64,000 bases of DNA from Bdellovibrio sp. NC01 (GCF_006874625.1 NZ_CP030034.1:1-64000), one strand, 5' to 3'. Counted from the first letter of the stretch, positions 39,822 to 49,184 are shown. Program-made: numbers and translations. Notes: generated from the letters alone by a model not told the origin.

Positions 39822-40121
39822 TTAGTTTAGTTTTTTGACACGAATCTTGTAGTTGTCAATTTTCTTCTTAAGAGTGTTGCGATTGATGCCTAGCATTTGC
39901 GCTGTTTTCACTTGGTTGCCGTTGTACGCGCGCAAAGCAAGCTCTAGAAGAGGTTTTTCTACTTGTTCGATAACGACGTTATATAGACCGTTCAATTCAA
40001 CTTGAGCTTCTTTTTGTTGAGCAAACAAAACTTCCAACTTACTTTTCACAAGCTTTTCCAAGCTTACTGACTGAAGGTTGGCGACAAAAAGATTATCAGA
40101 ACTGTTTAGGTTCGGCGTCAT
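39822..40121 (-). CDS. Fis-type DNA-binding protein
   Basis: A 99-residue protein, almost the same length as E. coli Fis (98). ATG 40121 is preceded by GGGAG; a reading from 40214 is not supported. The C-terminal helix-turn-helix (GNQVKTAQMLGINRNTLKKKIDNYKI) is clearly Fis/NtrC type, and LYNVVIEQVEKPLLELAL aligns with the Fis dimer helices. There is no AAA+ domain, so this is a stand-alone nucleoid-type or regulatory protein. It lies 65 bases downstream of queE on the same strand. Confidence 0.85.
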   Translation of the reverse strand: MTPNLNSSDNLFVANLQSVSLEKLVKSKLEVLFAQQKEAQVELNGLYNVVIEQVEKPLLELALRAYNGNQVKTAQMLGINRNTLKKKIDNYKIRVKKLN

Positions 40122-40186
40122 GGAACTCCCAAAAAAATGTCGGCTTAGGTTTGGAGCGATCAACTTCAATTGCTGATGAAGTGTTT

Positions 40187-40825
40187 CTATACTCCGCGTG
40201 TTTCTGGAGACCAAATATACTTATGCAGCTGCAATTGCAACCGTGCAGATGATTTTTTCTGCAAAATTTTTTCTGCCAACCAGCGTTCAGATACTTGGCC
40301 GTATGATGGGCTGTATAAAACCATAAATTTTTCGAACAAATTGTGTTGACGACAGAAATTTTCAGACCAGTCGAAGTCTTCTTCTGAACAGATCACAAAC
40401 TTGTATTCCGTGCTGGGAGTGGAAAAGCCGATGTTCTCCATCAAGAAAGAATTTGCTGCACCACTGTCTGGAGTTTTTACGTCTAAAATTATTTTTACGC
40501 GTGGATCAACATGCTCAACACTTTTTGATCCGCTTGTTTCCAAAGAAACTTTGTAGCCGCGGTCGCTCAAAGTTGACATCAATGTGTGAACTTCTTTTTG
40601 CAACAAAGGTTCGCCACCTGTAACGCAAACATACGGCGCTTGATGGGAATCGATTTCCTTAATGATAGCTTCAAGCGACTGCATCTCGCCTTCATAGTAC
40701 GAATACTTTGTGTCGCAGTACGTACAACGAAGATTGCAGGCCGTGGTTCTAACAAAAACCGTGGGATTGCCCACATAGCTTGTTTCACCTTGAATACTAT
40801 AGAAAATCTCATTTATTTTAAGCAT
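40187..40825 (-). CDS. queE: 7-carboxy-7-deazaguanine synthase
   Basis: QueE is a radical-SAM enzyme that makes the deazaguanine core of queuosine. The 212-residue protein starts MLKINEIFYSIQGE and has the iron-sulfur motif CNLRCTYCD (CxxxCxxC), SAM-contact residues VTGGEPLLQ, and LETSGS. The last third is short but typical. QueC, QueD and QueF genes are not in the window. The ribosome site is weak. Confidence 0.93.
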   Translation of the reverse strand: MLKINEIFYSIQGETSYVGNPTVFVRTTACNLRCTYCDTKYSYYEGEMQSLEAIIKEIDSHQAPYVCVTGGEPLLQKEVHTLMSTLSDRGYKVSLETSGSKSVEHVDPRVKIILDVKTPDSGAANSFLMENIGFSTPSTEYKFVICSEEDFDWSENFCRQHNLFEKFMVLYSPSYGQVSERWLAEKILQKKSSARLQLQLHKYIWSPETRGV

Positions 40826-40920
40826 ATAGATAGTGGGCTTTTGTCCTGCAACGCCAGTCCTAAGTCAAGTCTACGGTGCATCCGCATGACTAACGTATCG
40901 GAATCTCGTAAATTTTTTAA

Positions 40921-43311
40921 ATGAACCAATTTCTTAAGAAGTTTCGACAGGACGTCATCGCTATCGGGTTTTTGGGCTTAGGGCTTTTCTTGGCCTTGGC
41001 TCTTATCAGTTACAACCCTATGGATCCCTCTTTAAATTCAATCGGCCAAGGGCTAAAGGCACTAAATTACTGCGGAATCGTCGGTAGCTTCTTAGCAGAT
41101 ATGCTCTACCAATTCCTGGGACTGGCGGCTTGGGTTCTTGTGGCAAGCTTCATTAAGGTCGCTTATGCAAGTTTCAAGGGCGAATCGCTGAATTTAAAAA
41201 ATATTCGTTTTGTCTGGGCACTTCTTTTGATGGTCAACGTGGCAGCGTTGTTGTCATTGTATTTGCCAAATACAAAGCTTTATCAAAACCAAATCTATCT
41301 TGGTGGTTTACTCGGATTAGGAGTCGCACAAGCACTGATGCGCGCCTTTGCTTACGCGGGTGTGCAAGTGATTTTGTGGTCGTTCATGGCCGTTCTGGTT
41401 GTGTTCTATTCTGAAAAATCTTTGAAAGAGTTGGCGGAATATCCGCAAGAATTTTTCGCTGATTGGAAGAAGAAAAAATACTCTGATAAAATTGCAGCGT
41501 TTTTCGCTTCAATGTTTGTAACAGATAAAAAGAAAAAGCCTGCTTCTGCAAAACGTTCTGCAAAAGAAGATCGTGTTGATACAAGCAAGGCTCAACAAAT
41601 TCCATTCCCAATGTCCGACAAAAAATTCAAAGAGGACGAAGAGGAAGAAGACGAAGATTTAGAGGCAATCCTTGCGGCTGATGCGGAAGCTGAAGAAGAA
41701 GACGAGGACGAAGAAGATGAAGAGGAAGAAACTCCGGCATTGAAGCTTGCGCAAAAACGCAAAGTTGTGATGAAGGCGAAACCTCCACGTCGTATCGAAA
41801 ATTGGGAAATGCCGAAGTTGTCTTTGCTTGAAGATCCTCCGGTATCGAGAATCAAAATTGATAAAGCCGAGATTCAAAGAAAAGCCGATGCGTTGGTTGA
41901 GAAACTTAAAAACTTCTCGATCGAAGGTACAATTCAAGATGCGAAACCAGGTCCGTTGGTTACGATGTATGAATTCAAACCGAATGCTGACGTTAAGATC
42001 TCTAAAATTTCAGAATTAGAAGACGATTTATCACTGGCATTGTCGTCTGAATCTGTGCGTGTGGTCGGTCACATCCCTGGTACTGACGTTGTCGGTATCG
42101 AGACTGCGAACTTGAAGCGTGAGACAGTTTACTACAAAGACTTGATCGCGGAAGACACATTCTGGAGTGATGATCTTGCCTTGCCAATGGCAGTCGGTCG
42201 TACCGTTGACGGCGAACCGAAAGTCGTAGATTTGCGTAAAATGCCGCATTTGTTGATCGCAGGTACGACAGGTTCTGGTAAGTCAGTATTTGTGGGCTCG
42301 ATTATTTCCGGCTTGTTGTTCAGACACTCGCCGAAATCTTTGCGTCTTGTTTTGATCGATCCGAAAATGGTCGACTTAGCACCATTTGCAACTGTTCCGC
42401 ACTTAGCACTTCCACATATCACAGAGCCGAAAAAAGCTGCGACCGCTTTGAAGTGGGCTGTGCGTGAAATGGAAAAACGTTATAAGTCGTTGTCGAAATT
42501 TGGTGTCGGTAAGATTGAATTGTTCAATGAAAAAACAGGCAACCTTTCGAAAACAGATATCGAAGAGCACGAGAAAATCAATCTTGAGCTTGAAGAAGGC
42601 AAAGCGAAGTTGGATCAGTATTACTACCAACCACTTCCTTATATCGTGATCGTTGTCGACGAGTTGGCGGACTTGATGATTGTAGAAAAACAAAACATCG
42701 AAGAGCCGATTCAACGTTTGACGCAAAAAGCGCGTGCCTGCGGTATCCATTTGATTCTTGCAACTCAGTCGCCGCGTAAAGATGTTGTGACGGGTCTGAT
42801 TAAAACAAATATTCCGGGTCGTGTTGCTTTGAAAGTGGCGTCGAAAATGGACTCGCGTATCATCATTGATGATTCGGGTGCAGAACGTCTTCTTCCGAAT
42901 GGTGACATGCTTTTCCAAGCTCCGGGTATTGGTAAACCAACGCGCCATCATGGTCCTTACATGAAGGATACAGAGATCGCGAATGTTGTTAAGCATTGGT
43001 CAGATCAAGCAGAACCTGAATATGATCCTCTCGCAATGAAAGCTCTTGAAGGTTTCGCTGGTGGAGATTCAGAATCTGGTGATTCGGATGGCGGCTTTGG
43101 TGGCGAAGAAGAATATGATGAACGTTATGATGAAATTTTAGCGTGGGCATCTGCGCAAAAAGAAGTTTCTGCGTCATTAATTCAACGCAAATTCCGTTTA
43201 GGCTACCCGCGTGCAGCACGTATGATTGAAGTCTTTGAAAAAGAAGGCGTCGTCGGACCTGCTAACGGTAGTAAGCCGCGCCAAGTACTCGTCTCTTCTT
43301 ACAGAGACTAA
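40921..43311 (+). CDS. ftsK: DNA translocase FtsK
   Basis: FtsK pumps chromosomal DNA through the septum and activates XerCD recombination. The 796-residue protein has four N-terminal membrane helices (about 15-165), a short linker with a very acidic run (about 240-280, mostly Glu and Asp), the alpha and beta motor domains with Walker A GTTGSGKS at residue 448 and Walker B VIVVDELADLM, and a C-terminal gamma winged helix (ASLIQRKFRLGYPRAARMIEVFE) that reads KOPS sites. The linker is short, as in SpoIIIE-like members. No clear ribosome site is seen. Confidence 0.96.
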   Translation: MNQFLKKFRQDVIAIGFLGLGLFLALALISYNPMDPSLNSIGQGLKALNYCGIVGSFLADMLYQFLGLAAWVLVASFIKVAYASFKGESLNLKNIRFVWALLLMVNVAALLSLYLPNTKLYQNQIYLGGLLGLGVAQALMRAFAYAGVQVILWSFMAVLVVFYSEKSLKELAEYPQEFFADWKKKKYSDKIAAFFASMFVTDKKKKPASAKRSAKEDRVDTSKAQQIPFPMSDKKFKEDEEEEDEDLEAILAADAEAEEEDEDEEDEEEETPALKLAQKRKVVMKAKPPRRIENWEMPKLSLLEDPPVSRIKIDKAEIQRKADALVEKLKNFSIEGTIQDAKPGPLVTMYEFKPNADVKISKISELEDDLSLALSSESVRVVGHIPGTDVVGIETANLKRETVYYKDLIAEDTFWSDDLALPMAVGRTVDGEPKVVDLRKMPHLLIAGTTGSGKSVFVGSIISGLLFRHSPKSLRLVLIDPKMVDLAPFATVPHLALPHITEPKKAATALKWAVREMEKRYKSLSKFGVGKIELFNEKTGNLSKTDIEEHEKINLELEEGKAKLDQYYYQPLPYIVIVVDELADLMIVEKQNIEEPIQRLTQKARACGIHLILATQSPRKDVVTGLIKTNIPGRVALKVASKMDSRIIIDDSGAERLLPNGDMLFQAPGIGKPTRHHGPYMKDTEIANVVKHWSDQAEPEYDPLAMKALEGFAGGDSESGDSDGGFGGEEEYDERYDEILAWASAQKEVSASLIQRKFRLGYPRAARMIEVFEKEGVVGPANGSKPRQVLVSSYRD

Positions 43312-43384
43312 TCGTCATATTACATATTGATCCTCTTTGAAGCTGTGGTCTGATTAAAGACTCAAAACCATTCAAGGAGGAAGT

Positions 43385-43963
43385 ATGTTTAAGGCACTTA
43401 TCGCTATGTTGGGTCTGACGTTTGCGGTTCACGCACAAGCGGCCCCTTCAATTCTAGATCAACTTATTACAGTTCAAACAAATGCAGTGATGGAAGCTCA
43501 CACACTGGGTTTGGATTGGAAAGTTGGCGACACTGCTAGCTATGATTTGAATATCGGTGGTTTCATTAAAGGTTCGATGGTGATGTCCGTTGCGTCTATC
43601 GGTGACGATGGTATCTGGATGAATCAAGATGCTGACTTGGGCTTCGCTGGAAAACAAAAAATCCAAGCTTTGATTGATCCGAACACAGGTGCGATTAAAA
43701 AACTGATCGCCAATGGCCAAGAGCAACAAGTTCCTAAGCAAGATCTAGAAATCATTGATACAAAAGAAGAAAAAATCACTGTACCAGCTGGAACATTTGA
43801 CAGCATTCACGTGACTGCTCATGATAAAGCGTCTAGTGACAAGGGTAATATCGAAGTTTGGTTGAACCCTCAACAAGTTCCAGTGGGCGGCACTTTGAAA
43901 CAACAAGCGCCAACTCAATTCGGAACTATGACGATGAGTTTGAAATCATTTAAGAAGAACTAG
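43385..43963 (+). CDS. Secreted protein of unknown function (DUF3108-like)
   Basis: A 192-residue exported protein with signal peptide FAVHAQA and a strong AAGGAGG ribosome site. The mature part is beta-rich (WKVGDTASYDLNIGGFIKGSMVMSV; ITVPAGTFDSIHV; EVWLNPQQVPVGGTLK), a pattern seen in DUF3108-type periplasmic proteins. No cysteine or catalytic motif is visible. The next gene starts three bases after its stop, so it probably leads the operon that runs on to dapF-dapA-dapB. Confidence 0.72.
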   Translation: MFKALIAMLGLTFAVHAQAAPSILDQLITVQTNAVMEAHTLGLDWKVGDTASYDLNIGGFIKGSMVMSVASIGDDGIWMNQDADLGFAGKQKIQALIDPNTGAIKKLIANGQEQQVPKQDLEIIDTKEEKITVPAGTFDSIHVTAHDKASSDKGNIEVWLNPQQVPVGGTLKQQAPTQFGTMTMSLKSFKKN

Positions 43964-43966
43964 GTA

Positions 43967-44869
43967 ATGAACTTGAATTTGAATTTTATCAAGGCCGTCT
44001 TCTTGGCGGCCTTTTTTTTATCGCCGATCTCTAGCGCCTATGCGCAATCAAAACCCGTAAGTAAGCCGGTGAGCAAATCGGAAACTTACAAAGACATCAT
44101 CGAAAAAGCTTACAACCTAAGTTTGCAAAAAGATCGTCAACAAGCTTTGAATATCTTGATGACAGCGTTGCAAAAAGAAACTCGTCCGCAAGCTGTGGCA
44201 GAGCTACGTAAAGCCTTGGTCGATGTGGCGCATGTGTTCATCAGCGACAAAGCTCAACAAGCTTATGAGGCGGGTTTGTCATTGCGTAAAACAGACGTCG
44301 TACAAGCTTTAGCAAAATTGAACGATGCTGCTCGCATGGAACCAGATAACATTGCCATCTTGACGGAACTTTCACGTGCTTTAATCGCAAAAGGTGATTG
44401 TTCCGGTGCGCAAGATAATCTGGTTAAACAAATAAAACTCTTTCCTTACGACGAAGAGTTGAAATTGGGTTCCGCACAAGCTTTGGTCTGCCAAGCGTCG
44501 TGGTTAGACTATGCGAAACTTTATGACAGCACAGATGTGAAAAAGTCTGCGTTTCAGAAGTTTTGGCTAATTCTTGAGGTCGAGCGTTATTTCAAAACCA
44601 AAATGACTCTGAAAGCGCAGGAAAACCTCGCGGTTCTTAAAAAATTGGACCCGAAATACCCAGAAGTTTCATATTGGTCATGGAAGATCGCTCAGGCCGC
44701 GGCCCTACCCGGCAAAAAGGTCGGTTTTGAAGATGCTCAGAAATATGTGATGGCCTGCAAAAACATTTCAGCGAATCAGTATAGACAGTATATGATAGAC
44801 CCCATGCTTTGCCGTCATCTGCCCGAGGTAGAGGCGGATCTAAAGGGGTCGAATGGAACTGCTGAATAA
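43967..44869 (+). CDS. Secreted TPR-like protein
   Basis: A 300-residue exported helical protein. The signal peptide ends SSAYAQ. Repeated helix pairs (ALNILMTALQKE, ALAKLNDAARMEPDN, AILTELSRALIAKGDCSGAQDNL) are TPR-like. Several cysteines lie in the second half. It overlaps the LptM-like gene by 17 bases, which indicates coupled translation within the dap operon. A periplasmic scaffold role is likely, but no partner is known. Confidence 0.75.
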   Translation: MNLNLNFIKAVFLAAFFLSPISSAYAQSKPVSKPVSKSETYKDIIEKAYNLSLQKDRQQALNILMTALQKETRPQAVAELRKALVDVAHVFISDKAQQAYEAGLSLRKTDVVQALAKLNDAARMEPDNIAILTELSRALIAKGDCSGAQDNLVKQIKLFPYDEELKLGSAQALVCQASWLDYAKLYDSTDVKKSAFQKFWLILEVERYFKTKMTLKAQENLAVLKKLDPKYPEVSYWSWKIAQAAALPGKKVGFEDAQKYVMACKNISANQYRQYMIDPMLCRHLPEVEADLKGSNGTAE

Positions 44870-45074
44870 AGTCTTCCTTACAGTTTTCTTGTGTGCTGGC
44901 ATCGCTGGCTGTGGCGTTAAAGGTTCTCCACTTCCACCCTTGAATCCGGCACCACTCGGTCGCGGTGAACCCACGTACTCTGATGCGCAAAAATCTTCGA
45001 AAGATAAAAAACGTCCCAATCGCAATCAAGAGTTAGAAGAAAGAAATTCTTCTGAAGTGCAGGAGGGTCTGTGA
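44853..45074 (+). CDS. lptM: LptM (YifL)-like small lipoprotein
   Basis: A 73-residue lipoprotein. After the lipobox GIAGC the mature N-terminus reads CGVKGSPLPPLNP, close to the CGxKGPLxxPP signature of E. coli YifL/LptM, which helps mature the LPS translocon LptDE. As in E. coli, the gene sits directly before dapF; the dapF GTG overlaps its stop codon. The rest is a charged, disordered tail. AAAGGGG precedes ATG. The name rests on the motif plus conserved synteny. Confidence 0.7.
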   Translation: MELLNKVFLTVFLCAGIAGCGVKGSPLPPLNPAPLGRGEPTYSDAQKSSKDKKRPNRNQELEERNSSEVQEGL

Positions 45075-45925
45075 ATCCACTGCTTCCAATTAAAATCACG
45101 AAAATGTCAGGCGCGGGAAATACCTTCGCACTTATCGATGCACGTGATTCTACTGGATGGGCAATGGTGGAAAAGACTTTGAATATGTCACGTCCCGATT
45201 TTGCGCGACTTGTTTGCGATAAAGTTCTTGGTGTCGCGACGGATGGTTTCTTGCTTATCGAAAATGGCGATCAAGGTTTCGACTTTAATTGGGATTTTTA
45301 TAACAATGACGGCTCGACGGCAGAGATGTGCGGAAACGCGGCTCGTTGTGCGGCCCGCTTCTGTTATGAAAAATTATCTCCGGAACATGCGAACATTCGT
45401 TTTAAAACGGGCGCAGGGCTTGTGACAGCGCAAGTGCTTGGCGATGGACGCATTCGTGTGAAGATGCCAGAAGCGAAATTTGTAAATCCGAAAATTTCGT
45501 TGTTAACTCACTTCGGCTCTTCGGAAGTGTTTGCGTTGGTCAATACAGGTGTTCCGCATTTAGTACAAAAGCTGATCACGATGGACGATGCTGCGAACAT
45601 GAAGGATCTTGCGCGTGAATGTCGTTCTCACAAAGATCTGGGTGCTGCGGGTGCGAACGTCACTTATTACGCGATTGAATCTGAAAACAAAATTCGTGCT
45701 GTGACTTTCGAACGCGGAGTTGAAGATTACACTTTAGCTTGCGGAACGGGCGCTGTTGCTGCGGCAATGGTGTATGCGAAGGAAAAAAATCTTTCTCGAG
45801 TTGAAGTGCAAATGCCTGGTGGCGCGATGGAAGTGCAATTTATCGAAGGTGACCCTTGTCCATTGATGACTGGGGGAGCTGTGTTTGTTGGTGAATTTCA
45901 ATACAATCTTGAGGTAGTAAAATGA
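45071..45925 (+). CDS. dapF: Diaminopimelate epimerase
   Basis: DapF converts LL- to meso-diaminopimelate for peptidoglycan and lysine. The 284-residue protein starts at GTG behind AGGAGGG. Both catalytic cysteines are present, in STAEMCGNAARC and LACGTGAVAAA. MSGAGNTF near the start is the family signature. Its stop overlaps the dapA start by four bases (ATGA). Confidence 0.96.
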   Translation: MNPLLPIKITKMSGAGNTFALIDARDSTGWAMVEKTLNMSRPDFARLVCDKVLGVATDGFLLIENGDQGFDFNWDFYNNDGSTAEMCGNAARCAARFCYEKLSPEHANIRFKTGAGLVTAQVLGDGRIRVKMPEAKFVNPKISLLTHFGSSEVFALVNTGVPHLVQKLITMDDAANMKDLARECRSHKDLGAAGANVTYYAIESENKIRAVTFERGVEDYTLACGTGAVAAAMVYAKEKNLSRVEVQMPGGAMEVQFIEGDPCPLMTGGAVFVGEFQYNLEVVK

Positions 45926-46806
45926 AAAACTTTAAAGGAACGTTCACTGCGCTTTTGACTCCGTTTAAAAACGGCAAAATTGATTTCGACTCTATCGAGC
46001 GCATGGTGAAGCACCAACTTAGTAACGGTGTTGATGGCTTTGTTGTGAACGGTACGACAGCAGAAAGCCCAACGCTGACTTCTTCAGAGCGTATTGAGTT
46101 GTTTAAATTTATGCGCAAAATTGTTGGCGACAAAATTCCCTTAATCATGGGCACGGGTTCTAATGACACGGCAAAAACTATTGCCGAATCAAAAGAAGCC
46201 GAAGGTCTTGGCGCAGATGCTATTTTAGTTGTTGTTCCTTATTATAACAAACCACCGCAACGTGGATTGTTCGCCCACTTTAAAGCCATCGCTACAGCCG
46301 TGAACATTCCAACAATTCTTTACAATGTTCCTGGTCGTACAATCACGTCGCTTGCAACGGAAACAATCCGTGATCTTTCCAAAGTTCAAGGTGTGATCGG
46401 CATTAAAGAAGCAACGGGCAAAGTTGATTTCGCTGATGAGATCGTAAAAGCCTGTGGTCGCGATTTCGTCATGCTTTCAGGCGATGACGGATCTTATGTG
46501 GAATTCTTGGGCGTCGGCGGTCACGGTGTGATTTCGGTGGCTTCGCATGTGATTCCAAAACAAATGGCACAGTGGAAATCTTGGGTGGCTGAAGGTCACA
46601 TCGAAAAGGCTCGTCAGGATATCGCGAAGTACAACGACTTGATTAACTTGTTATTTGTTGAAGCAAATCCAATTCCAGTTAAAAAAGCTGTGCAATTGAT
46701 GGGTTTGATTGATTCTGCAGAACTTCGTTTGCCACTTGTAGAACTAGGCGAAACGGAATCAGCGAAATTGAAAAATGAAATGCGCAAAGTTGGGGTTCTT
46801 GCATGA
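45922..46806 (+). CDS. dapA: 4-hydroxy-tetrahydrodipicolinate synthase
   Basis: DapA condenses pyruvate with aspartate semialdehyde. The 294-residue (beta/alpha)8 enzyme has NGTTAESPTLT, the tyrosine in LYNVPGRT and the Schiff-base lysine in GIKEATG. It is coupled to dapF and dapB by ATGA overlaps at both ends. Confidence 0.96.
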   Translation: MKNFKGTFTALLTPFKNGKIDFDSIERMVKHQLSNGVDGFVVNGTTAESPTLTSSERIELFKFMRKIVGDKIPLIMGTGSNDTAKTIAESKEAEGLGADAILVVVPYYNKPPQRGLFAHFKAIATAVNIPTILYNVPGRTITSLATETIRDLSKVQGVIGIKEATGKVDFADEIVKACGRDFVMLSGDDGSYVEFLGVGGHGVISVASHVIPKQMAQWKSWVAEGHIEKARQDIAKYNDLINLLFVEANPIPVKKAVQLMGLIDSAELRLPLVELGETESAKLKNEMRKVGVLA

Positions 46807-47489
46807 AGAAACTGAAAATCGGACTTGTCGGTGTGAATGGCCGCATGGGTAAAGAAATCCAAGCGGTGCTTGCACAAAGTTCCGAAGCAGAATTGTTTTA
46901 TCCCCTTCTGCGTGATGAAAAATTGGATTCTAAAAAAGCAGCCAAAGTGGACGTGTGGATTGATTTTTCCTCGGTGGAATTCTTTCCAGAGGTTTTAAAA
47001 CTTGCTGCGAAAAATAAAACTCCGGTCGTGTGTGGTACGACGGGTTTTACTTCAAAAGAAAAAGCTCTGTTGCCTAAATATGGAAAACAAATTCCATTGT
47101 TGTGGGCTTCAAACATGAGTATGGGCGTGGTAGTATTGAATGAGGCCTTGAAAGTTTTCTCTGCCATTTCTAATTTCGATTATCAAATTGAAGAAATTCA
47201 CCATAATCGCAAAAAAGATAAACCATCAGGCACGGCCATCACTTTGCAAGAGAACCTTGAAAAAGCAGTGGGTCGTGAATTGCCAGAACCATTGGCGATT
47301 CGTGGCGGCGGCGTATTTGGTGTGCACAAGATTTTTGCGATGAGCGACGAAGAAGTGATTACTTTCGAACATAGCGCTTTAAATCGCACCGTCTTTGCGA
47401 AAGGTGCTGTACGTGCAGCGGTTTGGCTGGCGAAACAAAAGCCGGGTCAATATCAGATCCGTGATGTGTTGTTTGGTAAAAAAGCATGA
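46803..47489 (+). CDS. dapB: 4-hydroxy-tetrahydrodipicolinate reductase
   Basis: DapB reduces the DapA product with NAD(P)H. The 228-residue protein has the dinucleotide loop GVNGRMGKEI, CGTTGF, ASNMSMGV and the substrate motif EIHHNRKKDKPSGTA. It is about 40 residues shorter than E. coli DapB, as in the compact bacterial forms. Its stop overlaps the FolK-like start by four bases. Confidence 0.95.
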   Translation: MKKLKIGLVGVNGRMGKEIQAVLAQSSEAELFYPLLRDEKLDSKKAAKVDVWIDFSSVEFFPEVLKLAAKNKTPVVCGTTGFTSKEKALLPKYGKQIPLLWASNMSMGVVVLNEALKVFSAISNFDYQIEEIHHNRKKDKPSGTAITLQENLEKAVGRELPEPLAIRGGGVFGVHKIFAMSDEEVITFEHSALNRTVFAKGAVRAAVWLAKQKPGQYQIRDVLFGKKA

Positions 47490-47992
47490 GCCTTCCGCAT
47501 CGTTCGTTAATTTTTGTCGCACTTGATTTGGTTGGTGGCGAAGCGAAGGCCAAAGATCTTCTTGCTAAGATCCAAGAATGTGGCGCCATCGAAACGATTT
47601 CTTCCGTTTACAAAAGATATATGACCGATGCGCGTGTGGATTTAAGTGCGCGCATGGAATTCGTCATTCGTTTTGACACGGTGATGAGTGTGGATCAATG
47701 CCTGCACATGGTTCTTTCGTTGTGCGAACAAGGTGCGCAAGGTTTAAGTCAAAAAAGCCATGCGGAACTAACCTTGCTTGCTTACGATAATTTGATCTTA
47801 ATGTCTCCGCGCCTGACTCTGCCCTATCCGGAGCTTCATACAGATCCATTGATCATTCGTTGCGCTGCAGAGGCGTGGGGACAGTACGAACATCCGATTT
47901 TCCAAAAAACTCTGAGTGAAATTTCAAAAACTGCACCTCCAGCGCGCATGGCGGAGTTCCATATTCAGGGTAAAAGCCTGGTTGATTTTTAA
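47486..47992 (+). CDS. Degenerate HPPK (FolK)-like protein
   Basis: A 168-residue protein resembling 6-hydroxymethyl-7,8-dihydropterin pyrophosphokinase. The fold pattern is visible: IFVALDL at the start, SSVYKRY, then AELTLLAYDNLILMSPRLTLPYPEL, matching the FolK stretch with DLDxMLF and LTVPH. The two metal-binding aspartates align with Glu and Thr, and the PH pair reads PY. The glycine-rich GSN start is also lost. It is probably not an active pyrophosphokinase. It overlaps dapB by four bases, so its role is likely tied to that operon. Confidence 0.6.
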   Translation: MSLPHRSLIFVALDLVGGEAKAKDLLAKIQECGAIETISSVYKRYMTDARVDLSARMEFVIRFDTVMSVDQCLHMVLSLCEQGAQGLSQKSHAELTLLAYDNLILMSPRLTLPYPELHTDPLIIRCAAEAWGQYEHPIFQKTLSEISKTAPPARMAEFHIQGKSLVDF

Positions 47993-48054
47993 AATCAGCC
48001 GACGTACAAATTTCTATGTATAATTAATGCCAATTATCAGTTCAGGGAGAACCC

Positions 48055-48702
48055 ATGAAGTTTTTTATCGATACAGCAAACATTGAAGAAATCAGACAAG
48101 CCAATCTTCGTGGCTGGGTTGATGGTGTAACGACAAACCCTTCCCTTATCGCAAAAGAAAGTCGTCCATTCCACGATATCATCCGCGACATCTGCAAAGA
48201 GACAACAGGTCCAGTATCTGCGGAAGTTATTAGCCTTCAACACGAAGAAATGGTTCGTGAAGGTAAAGAGCTTGCGAAAATTGCTGATAACGTTGTTATC
48301 AAAGTTCCAATGTGTGAAGACGGTATGATCGCAGTTAAGAAATTTGCTGCGGAAGGTATCAAGACAAACGTTACTTTGGTGTTCTCTCCACTTCAGGCGT
48401 TGCTAGCTGCTAAAGCGGGCGCAACAATGGTTTCTCCATTCGTGGGTCGTTTGGATGATATTGGAACTGATGGTCTAGAGATGGTTAGCCAGGTTATTCA
48501 GATCTACGACCAGTATGCATTCGAGACTGAAGTCTTGGTAGCCAGCGTTCGTGGACCTATGCATTTGCAAAACGCTGCATTGATGGGTGCGGATATCGCA
48601 ACTATTCCGTTCAAAGTAATGCAATCAATGACGGGTCATCCACTTACTGACAAAGGTATCCAACAGTTTATGGCTGATTGGAACAAAGGTCAGAAGAAAT
48701 AA
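48055..48702 (+). CDS. Small transaldolase / fructose-6-phosphate aldolase family (TalC-like)
   Basis: A 215-residue TIM-barrel aldolase. It begins [15 protein letters not shown] with [12 protein letters not shown]. The Schiff-base lysine is in VIKVPM, and [21 protein letters not shown] and FVGRLDDIG follow. These short TalC enzymes act as transaldolases or fructose-6-phosphate aldolases. CAGGGAG precedes ATG, and TATAAT at 48019-48024 is a good -10 box. Confidence 0.92.
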   Translation: MKFFIDTANIEEIRQANLRGWVDGVTTNPSLIAKESRPFHDIIRDICKETTGPVSAEVISLQHEEMVREGKELAKIADNVVIKVPMCEDGMIAVKKFAAEGIKTNVTLVFSPLQALLAAKAGATMVSPFVGRLDDIGTDGLEMVSQVIQIYDQYAFETEVLVASVRGPMHLQNAALMGADIATIPFKVMQSMTGHPLTDKGIQQFMADWNKGQKK

Positions 48703-49145
48703 TGAAACACTTGCGTTGGTTCTTCCTACTTCCAGTTGCTCTACTATTGTCTAGCTGCATGCACGGTGGGGGCGTCGTTTTGCGCGAAACTCCACTGAAT
48801 ATCAGCGAAACAAGAAAAGTTATTGTGTCAGTTATCGGAGAACCTCGCAGTATCAGTCAGAACGGTCGCGAGCTTTTTTCTCAGTACTACGATAAAAAAG
48901 GTAAGAATATCGAGAAGATGGATATGGCGAAAGAGCGCTACTCGACTCACGTCTTGGTGCTTGGCGACCGCCGTCCTTACGATGTTCAAGTCGAAGTTTT
49001 GATTGAAGACAGAAACGACGACGGTGGCTTTGATGTCACTGATCGTGATGACGACAAAGCCGCTACCATCGCGGAAAAGATCAAAAAGGCTCTTGCCCTT
49101 AGTCGTGACAACCGTAACATCATTGACGACTTCAGATCCTTCTAA
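48702..49145 (+). CDS. Small lipoprotein of unknown function
   Basis: A 147-residue lipoprotein. The ATG shares a base with the transaldolase stop (TAATG); a longer reading from 48678 is rejected. The lipobox is LLSSC. The mature part is charged, with an aspartate-rich stretch (EDRNDDGGFDVTDRDDDKAA) that could bind cations. No family is recognised. A terminator follows directly. Confidence 0.75.
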   Translation: MKHLRWFFLLPVALLLSSCMHGGGVVLRETPLNISETRKVIVSVIGEPRSISQNGRELFSQYYDKKGKNIEKMDMAKERYSTHVLVLGDRRPYDVQVEVLIEDRNDDGGFDVTDRDDDKAATIAEKIKKALALSRDNRNIIDDFRSF

Positions 49146-49150
49146 ATACA

Positions 49151-49184
49151 TTAAGAGTAGTCAAAGATGACTATTCTTAATTTT
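49151..49184 (+). terminator. Terminator before the large envelope-protein gene
   Basis: TTAAGAGTAGTCA (49151-49163) pairs with TGACTATTCTTAA (49168-49180), with one G-U pair, around AAGA; four T follow. Confidence 0.8.

Noticed and set aside
41592-41855. Serine-rich open frame on the minus strand
   Set aside because: It is the antisense shadow of the Glu/Asp-rich linker of ftsK.
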